Notes: a model not told the origin generated them from the letters alone. A DNA stretch of 14,498 bases from Ruminococcaceae bacterium UBA6842 (GCA_002451855.1 DKDS01000053.1:7838-22335), one strand, 5' to 3'; shown: positions 6,138-13,815, counted from the first letter of the stretch. Program-made: numbers and translations.

Positions 6138-6905
6138 TTATTTAATTTTATCAACTACAAATATCGCAATACCGAGTATCACCAAAATAGCGCCGGTTAT
6201 GCGGTTCAAAGCTTCGGGCTTTGCCTTATTGGCAATTACCGCCGCAAGCTGGGCGAAAGCAAGCGTACTTATTATACAAACCGCAAGCGCTCCCATATCG
6301 GGCATACCGCCTATGGCAAAATGGCTTACAGCGCCCGTAAGCGCCGTTATGCTCATTATAAACACGCTTGTGCCGACCGCGGTTTTAAGCTCGTACCCCA
6401 AAACAGAGGTAAGCACAAGAAGCATCATCATACCGCCGCCCGCGCCTACAAAGCCGCAGATAAAGCCTACGCCCGCGCCGCAGATTACCGAACGCACAGC
6501 CTTTTGCCGTGCCGTGGCTGACGAAAGGCGTTTTTTAGGCGCCACAACGGGCTTTACAATGAATTTAATACCTAAAATAAAGGTCATAAAAACCGAAAAA
6601 TTACCCATTGCGGTTTTCGGAACAACGCTTGCGATAAAGCTTCCGCAAAAAGTAAAGACCAAAACCGACGCCATCATAATAACGCCGTTTTTAATATCAA
6701 GGTTTTTGTTTTTCCCATATGTATAGGCAGACGCCGCGCTTGCGAGAACATCGCTTGCGAGCGCTATTCCCACCGCCATATACGGGTCCATATCCAAAAA
6801 CGCTATAAGAACAGGGCTTATGACCGCGGCGGCGCTCATACCGGCAAAGCCGGTGCCGAGACCTGCCCCCACGCCTGCCAAAATACAAATAATAACTTTA
6901 AACAT
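6138..6905 (-). CDS. TSUP (TauE/SafE) family membrane permease
   Basis: A 255-residue, strongly hydrophobic protein with about eight TM segments in two related halves, each opened by the family's glycine-rich signature: residues 10-30 (GVGAGLGTGFAGMSAAAV) and 143-160 (GAGVGFICGFVGAGGGMM). Length and motifs fit the TSUP family, members of which move sulfite, sulfoacetate, other organosulfur anions or uncharacterised substrates across the cytoplasmic membrane. The substrate cannot be assigned. GGAG (6911-6914) sits 5 bases before the ATG. It starts 20 bases after the stop of the VanY-like gene and shares its terminator, so the two are probably co-transcribed; no functional link is evident. Confidence 0.88.
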   Translation of the reverse strand: MFKVIICILAGVGAGLGTGFAGMSAAAVISPVLIAFLDMDPYMAVGIALASDVLASAASAYTYGKNKNLDIKNGVIMMASVLVFTFCGSFIASVVPKTAMGNFSVFMTFILGIKFIVKPVVAPKKRLSSATARQKAVRSVICGAGVGFICGFVGAGGGMMMLLVLTSVLGYELKTAVGTSVFIMSITALTGAVSHFAIGGMPDMGALAVCIISTLAFAQLAAVIANKAKPEALNRITGAILVILGIAIFVVDKIK

Positions 6906-6925
6906 AATTGCTCCGTAAGGTCCGC

Positions 6926-7933
6926 TTATTCGGCATAAACCGATGTCAAGCCGTAGTATTCCTCAAGCGTCAGTCCGCTTGCGAAAATTTTAGCCGCATT
7001 TTCAACGCCTATGTATCTGTAATGCCACGGCTCGTACATATAACCCGTAATATGCTCCTTACCTTCGGGATAGCGTAAAATAAACCCGTATTTATACGCG
7101 TTTTCGGCAAGCCATATTGCCTGTTCAGTGCCCTCAAATCTGCTGTCGGCGTAATTTATATCAAAAGCAAGCCCCGTTTGGTGCTCGGAGTAGCCCGGCC
7201 GTGCGGAATATCTGTCAGCATTTTGGGCACCGTCACGCTTTACATAGTTATTATACAGATTTTTCTGCACATTATAGCTCCTGAAGCCCGAGCAGACCCA
7301 CATATTAAGATTTCTTTCCGCTTTTGCGTCGGCAAACATTCTGTTTAAGGCTTCCTTTGCCTCGCCGTTTACTCCCGGGTTGTAATCGCTCGGCAGCGGA
7401 TAGGATTTATTTACTATAAGTATTCCGTCGCGATATGTCATTTCAACCTTTACAGGTGCATTAACAGTCACCTTAAACACCGCGCTTAATTCCGGCTTAT
7501 CGACGGATTTCACAGTTACGGTGCAGCTTCCCTCGCCTATTGCGGTAATATTTCCGTATTTATTAACGGTCGCCACGGCTGTGTTGTCCGATTCCCATAT
7601 TTCAGCCTTATTGCTTGCGTTTTCCGGCAGCATTGTAACCATGGGCATAAATCTTTCGCCTACATTAAATGTTTTTTCATAGGCGCTCAGCTTTATTTCC
7701 TCAACCCCGACATATACCTTTTCCTGCACTTCTTCGCTTTCGGTAACCACAGGCTCCTCCGGTATATTCTCAACTGTGGGAATAACCGTTTCGCTTGAAA
7801 CCGATGAGGAATTCAAATCACTTTTTGTGGGTTCGACAGCAGAGGAAACATTATCTTCATTTTCTGCGGTTTTGCAGGCGGTAAGTGTAAAGGCTATAAC
7901 AAACGCCGCCGCAAAACAAAATATCTTTTTCAT
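6926..7933 (-). CDS. VanY-type D-alanyl-D-alanine carboxypeptidase lipoprotein with Ig-like domain
   Basis: A 335-residue protein. A lipoprotein signal peptide ends in LTAC (Cys20), then comes a low-complexity Ser/Glu/Val-rich linker. Residues about 75-160 form a bacterial Ig-like (Big_2) domain (VEEIKLSAYEKTFNVGERF, then TVNKYGNITAIGEGSCTVTV). Residues about 185-325 form a VanY/peptidase M15 domain with SGFRS (215-219), SEHQTGLAFD (Zn ligands His251 and Asp258) and EPWHYRY (His304). All zinc ligands are present, so it should be active. The expected reaction is removal of the terminal D-Ala from peptidoglycan stem peptides on the outer membrane face. There is no vanRS/HAX cluster nearby, so this is a housekeeping wall-trimming enzyme rather than a resistance gene. 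GGTGA lies about 4 bases upstream of the start. Confidence 0.92.
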   Translation of the reverse strand: MKKIFCFAAAFVIAFTLTACKTAENEDNVSSAVEPTKSDLNSSSVSSETVIPTVENIPEEPVVTESEEVQEKVYVGVEEIKLSAYEKTFNVGERFMPMVTMLPENASNKAEIWESDNTAVATVNKYGNITAIGEGSCTVTVKSVDKPELSAVFKVTVNAPVKVEMTYRDGILIVNKSYPLPSDYNPGVNGEAKEALNRMFADAKAERNLNMWVCSGFRSYNVQKNLYNNYVKRDGAQNADRYSARPGYSEHQTGLAFDINYADSRFEGTEQAIWLAENAYKYGFILRYPEGKEHITGYMYEPWHYRYIGVENAAKIFASGLTLEEYYGLTSVYAE

Positions 7934-7948
7934 AAAATCACCGATATT

Positions 7949-7977
7949 ATAATATCACACTTTTAATGCGATTTAAA
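7949..7977 (-). promoter_or_regulatory. Promoter of the VanY-like gene
   Basis: On the minus strand TTTAAA (7972-7977) is followed after 17 bases by TATTAT (7949-7954), preceded by TGA, which gives an extended -10 (TGnTATTAT). The leader would be short, roughly 10-15 bases, but still contains the GGTGA ribosome binding site. Confidence 0.45.
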
Positions 7978-8032
7978 GGGGAATTTAAAAATAAAGACGA
8001 TTTTTGTTAATTTATTTCCCAAAGCAAAGAAA

Positions 8033-8070
8033 CGAGCCGCCGCACCGGATAACCCCAATGCGACAGCTCG
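8033..8070 (-). terminator. Intrinsic terminator of the hydrogenase operon
   Basis: In the minus-strand direction CGAGCTGTCGCA pairs with TGCGGCGGCTCG over 12 pairs (two G/U wobbles) around a 14-base loop, followed by TTTCTTTGCTTT. Plus-strand pairing has two C/A mismatches. It lies 11 bases beyond the hydA stop. Confidence 0.75.
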
Positions 8071-8080
8071 CCGAATTTAA

Positions 8081-9832
8081 TTACTTTGAATATTTCTTTC
8101 TCGGAACATAGCTCGTGTGCAGGTCGTGGTGAGCCTTATGACCGCCGAAGCCGTCATACCATTCGCTGTAAAGCGCCTTTACAACGGGAGACTCATGCGA
8201 TTTGCGGAGAGCCATTGAAGCGTCCTGATCGTAAAGCGCCTTAGCACGGACAGCCTTTAGGTCAACAGTATCTCTTACATACTGCGGCTGTATCGGCTGA
8301 CCGCCGCCGTTTACGCAGCCGCCCGGGCAGCCCATTATTTCAACAAACGCCCAGCCGTCGGGGTTGCCGTCCTTCATTCTGTCCATAACGCACTTGGCAG
8401 CCGCCGCACCCGAGGCTACGGCAACCTTAATATCACTGCCGTTAATGTTAACGGTCGCCTGTTTAAGACCCTGTGTGCCCCTTACCGCGGTAAAGTCAAT
8501 ATCGGTGTTGTCCTTGCCGGTAAGCCAGTCGTTGGCGGTTCTGAGCGCCGCCTCCATAACGCCGCCGGTAGCGCCGAATATTACAGCCGCGCCCGTGTCC
8601 TCACCAAGCGGAGAGTCAAACTCTTCATCGGGCAGATACGCGAAATTGATACCTGCGCGCATTATCATACGGGAAAGCTCGCGGGTGGTAATGGCAATAT
8701 CCACATCGGGAACGCCTGCCGCACTCTGGTCGTCTCTGCCTATTTCAAATTTCTTAGCCGTACAGGGCATTACCGAAACGGAAACTATGTCCTCGGGGTC
8801 AATACCCATTTTATCGGCATAGTAGGTCTTAATAACCGCTCCCGCCATTTGCTGCGGTGATTTGCAGGTAGAAAGATGCTCTAACATATCGGGATAATAA
8901 TACTCGCAGAACTTGACCCAACCCGGTGAGCAGGAAGTTATCATCGGTAGTGTACCGCCGTTTTCAATGCGCTCAACAAGCTCGTTAGCTTCTTCAACTA
9001 TTGTAAGGTCGGCGGCAAAGTCGGTATCAAACACCTTATCAAAGCCGAGACGGCGGAGAGCCGCAACCATTTTGCCCTCTACATTGGTGCCTATCGGCAT
9101 ACCGAAGCATTCGCCCAAAGTAGCGCGGATAGACGGAGCGGTTTGAACCACAACGTGCTTATCGGGGTCGGCAAGCGCCGCCCAAATTTTATCGGTATCG
9201 TCCTTTTCAACCAATGCGCCCGTGGGACATACAACGGTGCACTGACCGCAGGAAATACACGGTACATTTGAAAGACCTACCTCAAACGGAGTGCCGATTG
9301 CCGTATCAATACCGCGGTTGTTAGCGCCTATAACACCCACATACTGCTCGTTGCAGGCGGCAACGCAGCGGCGGCAAAGCACGCACTTGTTGTTATCCCT
9401 TATAAGGTGGGGTGTTGAGGTGTCAAGCTCATAGGTCGGCTTAAAGCCCTCAAACGCGGACTCCTCTACGCCGTAATCACGGCAGAGTTTTTGCAACTCG
9501 CAGTTTGTGGAGCGGACGCAGGAAAGACATTTCTTTTCGTGAGTAGACAAAATAAGCTCCAATGTGGTTCTTCTTGCCTTTTGAATTTTCTCGGTGTTGG
9601 TGAGAACCTCCATACCCTCGCTTACAGGGTAAACGCAGGCGGTAACAATACGGAAGCCCCTGCCCTCGTTAGCCTCAACCACGCAGATACGGCAAGCGCC
9701 TATCTCGTTTTTCTCCTTCATAAAGCAAAGGGTGGGAATTTCAACGCCTGCTTTTCTTGCGGCGTCCAATATGGTAGAGCCTTTTTCCACACTTACCGAA
9801 ATACCGTTTATTTTAACATTTAACATATCCAT
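8081..9832 (-). CDS. hydA: [FeFe] hydrogenase catalytic subunit (group A3, HndD/HydA type)
   Basis: A 583-residue cytoplasmic subunit that interconverts H+ and H2. In order: a plant-type [2Fe-2S] domain (Cys36, 47, 50, 66); a His/Cys3-ligated [4Fe-4S] site (His98, Cys102, 105, 111); two ferredoxin-type [4Fe-4S] clusters (CVLCRRCVAAC at 150-160, CISCGQCTVVC at 192-202); and the H-cluster domain with TSCSPGW (Cys301), MPCTAKKFE (Cys357) and EIMGCPGGCVNGGGQP (Cys502, 506). All cluster ligands are present. The length and the TSCSPGW form match the NAD(P)-linked multimeric type rather than simple ferredoxin hydrogenases. With HydB and HydC it should form a trimer, probably coupling NADH and reduced ferredoxin to H2. 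AGGAG (9842-9846) is 9 bases before the ATG; Met3 at 9826 is an alternative start. Maturases HydE, HydF and HydG are not in this window. Confidence 0.95.
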   Translation of the reverse strand: MDMLNVKINGISVSVEKGSTILDAARKAGVEIPTLCFMKEKNEIGACRICVVEANEGRGFRIVTACVYPVSEGMEVLTNTEKIQKARRTTLELILSTHEKKCLSCVRSTNCELQKLCRDYGVEESAFEGFKPTYELDTSTPHLIRDNNKCVLCRRCVAACNEQYVGVIGANNRGIDTAIGTPFEVGLSNVPCISCGQCTVVCPTGALVEKDDTDKIWAALADPDKHVVVQTAPSIRATLGECFGMPIGTNVEGKMVAALRRLGFDKVFDTDFAADLTIVEEANELVERIENGGTLPMITSCSPGWVKFCEYYYPDMLEHLSTCKSPQQMAGAVIKTYYADKMGIDPEDIVSVSVMPCTAKKFEIGRDDQSAAGVPDVDIAITTRELSRMIMRAGINFAYLPDEEFDSPLGEDTGAAVIFGATGGVMEAALRTANDWLTGKDNTDIDFTAVRGTQGLKQATVNINGSDIKVAVASGAAAAKCVMDRMKDGNPDGWAFVEIMGCPGGCVNGGGQPIQPQYVRDTVDLKAVRAKALYDQDASMALRKSHESPVVKALYSEWYDGFGGHKAHHDLHTSYVPRKKYSK

Positions 9833-9849
9833 TTTATAAGGCTCCTTTC

Positions 9850-11739
9850 TTACTTTTTAACTATTGCGCCGAACGGGCAGTTAGCAATACAAGCGCCGCA
9901 CTTGATACAAGCAGTCTGATTGATTTCGTGCGGATTTTTAATAGTACCGCTGATAGCGCCCACAGGGCAGTTACGGGCGCACTTTGTACAGCCCTTACAT
10001 TTATCGGCAATAATCGAGTAAGAAACGAGATCCTTACATACGCCCGCGGGACAGACCTTATCGGTAACATGAGCCACATATTCGTCACGGAAGAATTTAA
10101 GGGTTGCAAGCACGGGGTTAGGCGCTGTTTGACCGAGACCGCAAAGGGAGTTTTGCTTAATGTAGTGGCAAAGCTCTTCCATTCTGTCAAGGTCTTCAAG
10201 TGTGCCGTTGCCCTTTGTTATCTTATCGAGCAATTCAAGCAAACGCTTTGTGCCTACTCGGCAGGGAGTACATTTACCGCAGGACTCGTCAACCGTAAAT
10301 TCAAGGAAGAATTTAGCCATATCAACCATACAGGTGTCCTCGTCCATAACTATAAGTCCGCCCGAGCCCATCATACAGCCGATAGCGGTTAAGTTATCGT
10401 AGTCAACCTCGGTATCGATAAGGCTCGCGGGAATACAACCGCCCGAAGGTCCGCCTGTCTGAGCGGCTTTGAACTTCTTGCCGTCCGGAATACCGCCGCC
10501 TATATCTTCAATTATATGGCGGAGCGTTGTACCCATAGGAATTTCAACAAGACCCGTGTGCTTTATCTTACCGCCCAAAGCGAATACCTTAGTACCCTTA
10601 GAGCGCTCTGTTCCCATTGAAGCAAACCATTCGGCACCTCGAAGAATAATCTGCGGAATGTTTGCAAAGGTTTCAACATTGTTTTCAACCGTCGGTGAAT
10701 TGTAAAGTCCCTTAACCGCGGGATACGGCGGACGGGGTCTCGGCTCTCCTCGGTTGCCCTCGATTGAAGTCATAAGCGCGGTTTCCTCGCCGCAAACGAA
10801 TGCGCCGGCACCAAGGCGGATATGCAAATCAAAATCAAAGCCCGAGCCGAAAATATCCTTACCCAAAAGCCCGTATTCACGCGCTTGGTCAATAGCTATT
10901 TGTAAGCGGTGAACGGCTATCGGGTACTCCGCACGAACGTAAACATAGCCCTGTGTGGCTCCTATCGCGTAGCCCGCAATAGCCATAGCCTCAATTACAG
11001 AGTGAGGGTCGCCCTCAAGAACGGAACGGTCCATAAACGCACCGGGGTCGCCCTCGTCCGCATTACATACAACATACTTCTGCGGTGCCTTGTTCGGTGC
11101 GCACAACGCCCACTTTCTGCCCGTGGGGAAGCCGCCGCCGCCTCTGCCGCGAAGACCCGAATCGGTAACGCACTTAATAACATCCTCGGGGGTCATTTCG
11201 GTTAAAACCTTACCGAGAGCGGCGTAGCCGTCCATAGCTATGTATTCGTCGATATTTTCGGGGTTGATAACGCCGCAGTTACGGAGAACAACACGGTTCT
11301 GCGATTTATAGAAAGCGGTATCGCCAAGTGAAACATTACCCTCAATCTCATCAGCTACATTACCGGTATCATTATAAACCAAGCGCTCAACAATACGGCC
11401 TTTGAGCAGGTGTTCCTCAACAATTTCCTTAACGTCCTCGGGGGTTACTCTGCTGTAAAAGGTACCGTCGGGATAAACGATAACGACCGGTCCCAAAGCG
11501 CAGAGACCGAAGCAGCCTGTCTGTACGAGCTTTACCTCGTCCGCAAGTCCGCAGCTTTCAATATTCTCGGCAAACGCCTTTTGAATATCGTGGCTTCCCG
11601 ATGAGGTACAGCCGGTACCGCCGCAGATCAGAATCTGCGTTTCCTTGCAGGGAACATCAGAATGCACACGACACGCAACCTCATCATGATACCGGTCGCG
11701 GATCGCAAGCAGTTCGTCTATGGTATGAATTTTCTCCAT
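9850..11739 (-). CDS. hydB: Hydrogenase NADH/FMN subunit, NuoF-like
   Basis: A 629-residue diaphorase subunit of the bifurcating hydrogenase (HndC/HydB type). It has an N-terminal thioredoxin-like [2Fe-2S] domain (Cys39-X4-Cys44 and Cys76-X3-Cys80) and a NuoF core with the NADH/FMN glycine-rich loop (GRGGGGFPTGRKW, 197-210) and CNADEGDPGAF. A SLBB region and a [4Fe-4S] site (CGKCTPC, Cys487/490/493 with Cys533) follow. The C-terminal extension carries two ferredoxin-type [4Fe-4S] clusters (Cys581-591 and Cys611-621). The N- and C-terminal extensions distinguish it from plain complex I NuoF (about 430-450 residues) and suit electron bifurcation between NAD(H), ferredoxin and HydA. GGAGGT lies about 12 bases before the start. 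It begins 34 bases after hydC and ends 17 bases before hydA. Confidence 0.95.
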   Translation of the reverse strand: MEKIHTIDELLAIRDRYHDEVACRVHSDVPCKETQILICGGTGCTSSGSHDIQKAFAENIESCGLADEVKLVQTGCFGLCALGPVVIVYPDGTFYSRVTPEDVKEIVEEHLLKGRIVERLVYNDTGNVADEIEGNVSLGDTAFYKSQNRVVLRNCGVINPENIDEYIAMDGYAALGKVLTEMTPEDVIKCVTDSGLRGRGGGGFPTGRKWALCAPNKAPQKYVVCNADEGDPGAFMDRSVLEGDPHSVIEAMAIAGYAIGATQGYVYVRAEYPIAVHRLQIAIDQAREYGLLGKDIFGSGFDFDLHIRLGAGAFVCGEETALMTSIEGNRGEPRPRPPYPAVKGLYNSPTVENNVETFANIPQIILRGAEWFASMGTERSKGTKVFALGGKIKHTGLVEIPMGTTLRHIIEDIGGGIPDGKKFKAAQTGGPSGGCIPASLIDTEVDYDNLTAIGCMMGSGGLIVMDEDTCMVDMAKFFLEFTVDESCGKCTPCRVGTKRLLELLDKITKGNGTLEDLDRMEELCHYIKQNSLCGLGQTAPNPVLATLKFFRDEYVAHVTDKVCPAGVCKDLVSYSIIADKCKGCTKCARNCPVGAISGTIKNPHEINQTACIKCGACIANCPFGAIVKK

Positions 11740-11773
11740 TTTTCGATTACACCTCCAAAAAGTTTAGGACCGG

Positions 11774-12271
11774 TTACTGATACTGTGCGAGGATACCGTC
11801 CACATCCTCTTTCTTCAAGCGACCGTACACTTCGCCGTTGATGCTGATGACGGGTGCCAGACCGCACGCGCCGATGCAACGGGTTGCCTCAATGGAATAC
11901 TTTCCGTCCGAGGATGTACTGCCTGCCGCAAGTCCGCCGAGCTTTAAGGAAATGCGTTCCAGAATGCCCTGAGAGCCCTTGACATAGCAAGCGGTGCCAA
12001 GGCAGACGCCGATGGCGACCTTTCCTTTCGGGTTTAAGGAGAACTGGGAATAGAACGATGCCACGCCATAGACTTCCTCCAAGGATACGCCCATGCGCTG
12101 TGCGATGATGTTCTGAACCTCCACCGGCAGATAGCCGTAGATGTCCTGCGCCTGCTGTAAAACAGGCATCATCGCGCCTTTTACACCGCGATAGCGGTCG
12201 ATCAAGGCGCAAAGCTGTGCTTCCTGCTCAGCCGTGCCGGTGAAAGCAACGGTAGTCAGTTTCTTTTTCAT
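11774..12271 (-). CDS. hydC: Hydrogenase [2Fe-2S] subunit, NuoE-like
   Basis: A 165-residue protein of the 24-kDa NuoE/HndA family: an N-terminal four-helix region (about 15-75) and a thioredoxin-like [2Fe-2S] domain with Cys90-X4-Cys95 and Cys132-X3-Cys136 (VCLGTACYVKGS, TRCIGACGLAP). It passes electrons between HydB and the rest of the complex. The start at 12271 is chosen because a perfect AGGAGG (12281-12286) is 9 bases upstream. An in-frame ATG at 12364 would add 31 residues that do not resemble the family and has no ribosome binding site. First gene of the hydC-hydB-hydA operon. Its isoleucine codons are 9 ATC, 3 ATT and no ATA, unlike hydA, whose first ~100 codons use ATT and ATA. Confidence 0.93.
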   Translation of the reverse strand: MKKKLTTVAFTGTAEQEAQLCALIDRYRGVKGAMMPVLQQAQDIYGYLPVEVQNIIAQRMGVSLEEVYGVASFYSQFSLNPKGKVAIGVCLGTACYVKGSQGILERISLKLGGLAAGSTSSDGKYSIEATRCIGACGLAPVISINGEVYGRLKKEDVDGILAQYQ

Positions 12272-12303
12272 GAAGAAATACCTCCTAAAAAATAGATCTC
12301 TTT

Positions 12304-12316
12304 CACAGAGTCTGTG
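12304..12316. repeat. Small palindrome in the hyd leader
   Basis: CACAGAGTCTGTG is symmetric around the central G (6 + 1 + 6) and lies in the presumed 130-base leader of the hydrogenase transcript, about 20 bases upstream of the hydC ribosome binding site. It could be a hairpin or a protein site; it is short and may be chance. Confidence 0.35.
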
Positions 12317-12410
12317 TGCTTGTCCGTATCCCGGGGAAGCAAACCCGAAAAACGGCTTTGGCACACCGTCCGCAAAACGCCAGTATTCATTTGCTACATA
12401 GCCAATATTT

Positions 12411-12439
12411 ATTATACTACATAACCTTGAAAAAAGCCA
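12411..12439 (-). promoter_or_regulatory. Candidate promoter of the hydrogenase operon
   Basis: A perfect TATAAT (minus strand, 12411-12416) is followed by a leader of about 130 bases to hydC. The -35 region 17 bases upstream (TGGCTT, 12434-12439) is poor, which suggests help from an activator or from the A/T tracts just upstream. Confidence 0.5.
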
Positions 12440-12443
12440 TAGG

Positions 12444-12475
12444 TTTTTGAAAAAAAATCAAATTTTTTTCAAAAA
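12444..12475. promoter_or_regulatory. A/T-tract inverted repeat upstream of the hyd promoter
   Basis: TTTTTGAAAAAAA (12444-12456) and TTTTTTTCAAAAA (12463-12475) are perfect inverted repeats separated by six bases. They lie at about -40 to -75 relative to the hyd -10, and between the divergent hyd and mrp promoters. Such A/T runs can act as an UP element, bend DNA or hold a regulator. The sequence does not match the Rex operator (TTGTTAA-type arms) that I would expect for redox control of hydrogenase genes. Confidence 0.5.
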
Positions 12476-12541
12476 AACTACCTTATAGCGCAAAAAGCCG
12501 GAAAAAGCGGAAGAAAAGCAGAAAAAAATCGGTTCTTTGCC

Positions 12542-12570
12542 TTGACTTCCCGCGCAAAACAGGATATAAT
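12542..12570 (+). promoter_or_regulatory. Promoter of mrp
   Basis: TTGACT (12542-12547) and TATAAT (12565-12570) are separated by 17 bases, one mismatch from the sigma-A consensus. Transcription would begin near 12577, giving a leader of about 30 bases with AGAAGGG as ribosome binding site. Confidence 0.8.
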
Positions 12571-12605
12571 AAAACGGAGTTCTGAAAAGAAAGAAGGGAT
12601 TTTGT

Positions 12606-13436
12606 TTGGCAAACGATGCAGAAAACGCCTGCACGCACGACTGTTCCACCTGCGCACAGAATTGTTCTTCCAAGCAGGAAAGTCCGCTTGCGGCTGCAAA
12701 TAAAGCCAGTCATATCAAAAAAGTCATCGGCGTGGTCAGCGGAAAAGGCGGCGTCGGAAAAAGCCTTGTGACTTCCATGCTCGCGGTGCTGTTCGCACGG
12801 CGCGGATACAAGGTCGGCATTCTGGACGCGGATATTACCGGTCCGTCCATTCCGAAGATTTTCGGATTAAAAACCGGCGTCACCGGTTGTGAGGACGGCA
12901 TTCTTCCGGCAGAAACCAAGACGGGGATCAAAGTCATGTCCATCAATCTGCTTTTGGACGATGAAAGAACGCCGGTCGTATGGAGAGGTCCGGTCATCGC
13001 GGGAACCGTAAAACAGTTCTGGACCGATGTGGTCTGGAAGGATGTTGATTTCCTGTTTGTGGATATGCCTCCGGGAACGGGCGACGTACCTCTTACGGTG
13101 TTCCAATCCATCAAACTCGACGGCATAATCATCGTCACCTCGCCGCAAGACCTCGTGTCAATGATTGTCGAAAAAGCCGTGAAAATGGCAAACAAAATGA
13201 ATATCCGCATTTACGGCGTCGTCGAAAATATGAGTTATATCGTATGCCCCGATTGCGGAAAGCATATCGAGATTTTCGGTTCGGGCAAGGTTGACAAAGT
13301 GGCAAAGGATTTCGACCTCAAAGTGCTCGGCAAGTTGCCTATGGACCAAAGAGTTGCGTTTGCCGTAGACAACGGCGACGTCGAAATTTTGAGCACTGAC
13401 GGACTCAAAGCCGCTTTAGATGAGATTGAAAACTAA
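12606..13436 (+). CDS. mrp: Mrp/NBP35-family Fe-S cluster carrier ATPase
   Basis: A 276-residue ParA/MinD-like P-loop ATPase: deviant Walker A KGGVGKS (47-53), DADITGPS, and Walker B region FLFVDMPPGTGD. The C-terminal CPDC (Cys214, Cys217) is the pair that bridges a [4Fe-4S] cluster between subunits in Mrp/NBP35 proteins. An N-terminal Cys-rich tail (CTHDCSTCAQNC, Cys9, 13, 16, 20) is typical of clostridial members and could hold another metal centre. The protein stores and hands Fe-S clusters to apoproteins in the cytoplasm. Translation starts at TTG (12606) with AAGGG 7 bases upstream; no ATG or GTG fits, as the next in-frame Met is well inside the ATPase domain. Divergent from the hydrogenase operon, whose subunits need many Fe-S clusters, so a supply role is a reasonable inference. 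Confidence 0.93.
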   Translation: MANDAENACTHDCSTCAQNCSSKQESPLAAANKASHIKKVIGVVSGKGGVGKSLVTSMLAVLFARRGYKVGILDADITGPSIPKIFGLKTGVTGCEDGILPAETKTGIKVMSINLLLDDERTPVVWRGPVIAGTVKQFWTDVVWKDVDFLFVDMPPGTGDVPLTVFQSIKLDGIIIVTSPQDLVSMIVEKAVKMANKMNIRIYGVVENMSYIVCPDCGKHIEIFGSGKVDKVAKDFDLKVLGKLPMDQRVAFAVDNGDVEILSTDGLKAALDEIEN

Positions 13437-13495
13437 AACCGTTTCGCAGACGGAACGCGAGCCGCAAGGCGGCGAGCCATTGCTCAAACGGCGTT

Positions 13496-13534
13496 GCGGT
13501 GAAAGCAACAAACGAAATTTATTGCTTTCACCGC
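13496..13534 (+). terminator. Long hairpin after mrp, possible terminator
   Basis: GCGGTGAAAGCAA and TTGCTTTCACCGC are perfect 13-base complements around a 13-base loop, 60 bases beyond the mrp stop. The following sequence (ACTTGTTCTCG) is only mildly T-rich, so termination is uncertain. It may instead be one module of the repeat cluster that follows. Confidence 0.45.
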
Positions 13535-13704
13535 ACTTGTTCTCGCAATCACTAACCGCGCAAGCCCTCTTTGCTCTCAAAATAAGACGGGTAAAAATTC
13601 AAGCCACAATTCCGCACGAGTGCTTGCTTGGTGGGTGCGTACAGTGTGCGCAAGCGGAAATCTATAACGGCGATATGGGCACGACGCGATTATATACACG
13701 ATAT

Positions 13705-13787
13705 GCACGCAAAGCGTGCGTGAAATTGTGCCTTTCGGCACAGTGAAATTTGCTCTTTGCGCAAATGAAATTGCGGCTCTGCCGCAG
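13705..13787. repeat. Tandem hairpin units with TGAAATT spacers
   Basis: Three TGAAATT heptamers at 13721, 13744 and 13766 (spacing 23 and 22) are each followed by a different small hairpin: GTGCC-TTTC-GGCAC, TTTGC...GCAAA, and GCGGC-TCT-GCCGC. A further hairpin precedes the first. The spacer is conserved while the stem sequences differ, so pairing rather than primary sequence appears to be retained. Similar modular hairpin strings occur between genes of many Clostridia, from general recollection. Confidence 0.7.
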
Positions 13788-13815
13788 TTGCGGAATATTG
13801 AAATATTTTTCCATT

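Noticed and set aside
6067..6726. 219-residue plus-strand frame
   Set aside because: It is antisense to the TSUP permease and begins inside its terminator hairpin; it shows no membrane or domain logic.
6926..7933. Vancomycin-resistance gene cluster member
   Set aside because: The protein has a VanY-type fold, but no vanR/S, vanH, ligase or vanX gene accompanies it; such carboxypeptidases are common housekeeping lipoproteins.
12272..12364. N-terminal extension of HydC from an ATG at 12364
   Set aside because: The extra residues do not resemble NuoE proteins and have no ribosome binding site, whereas AGGAGG is correctly placed for the start at 12271.
12444..12475. Rex operator for the hydrogenase operon
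   Set aside because: The dyad arms are TTTTTGAAAAAAA rather than the TTGTTAA-type arms of Rex sites, so only an unspecified regulatory dyad is reported.
12458..12713. Three short overlapping minus-strand frames (71-76 residues)
   Set aside because: They span the mrp promoter and 5' end, are Phe/Arg-rich and lie opposite the A/T tracts; no start signals support them.
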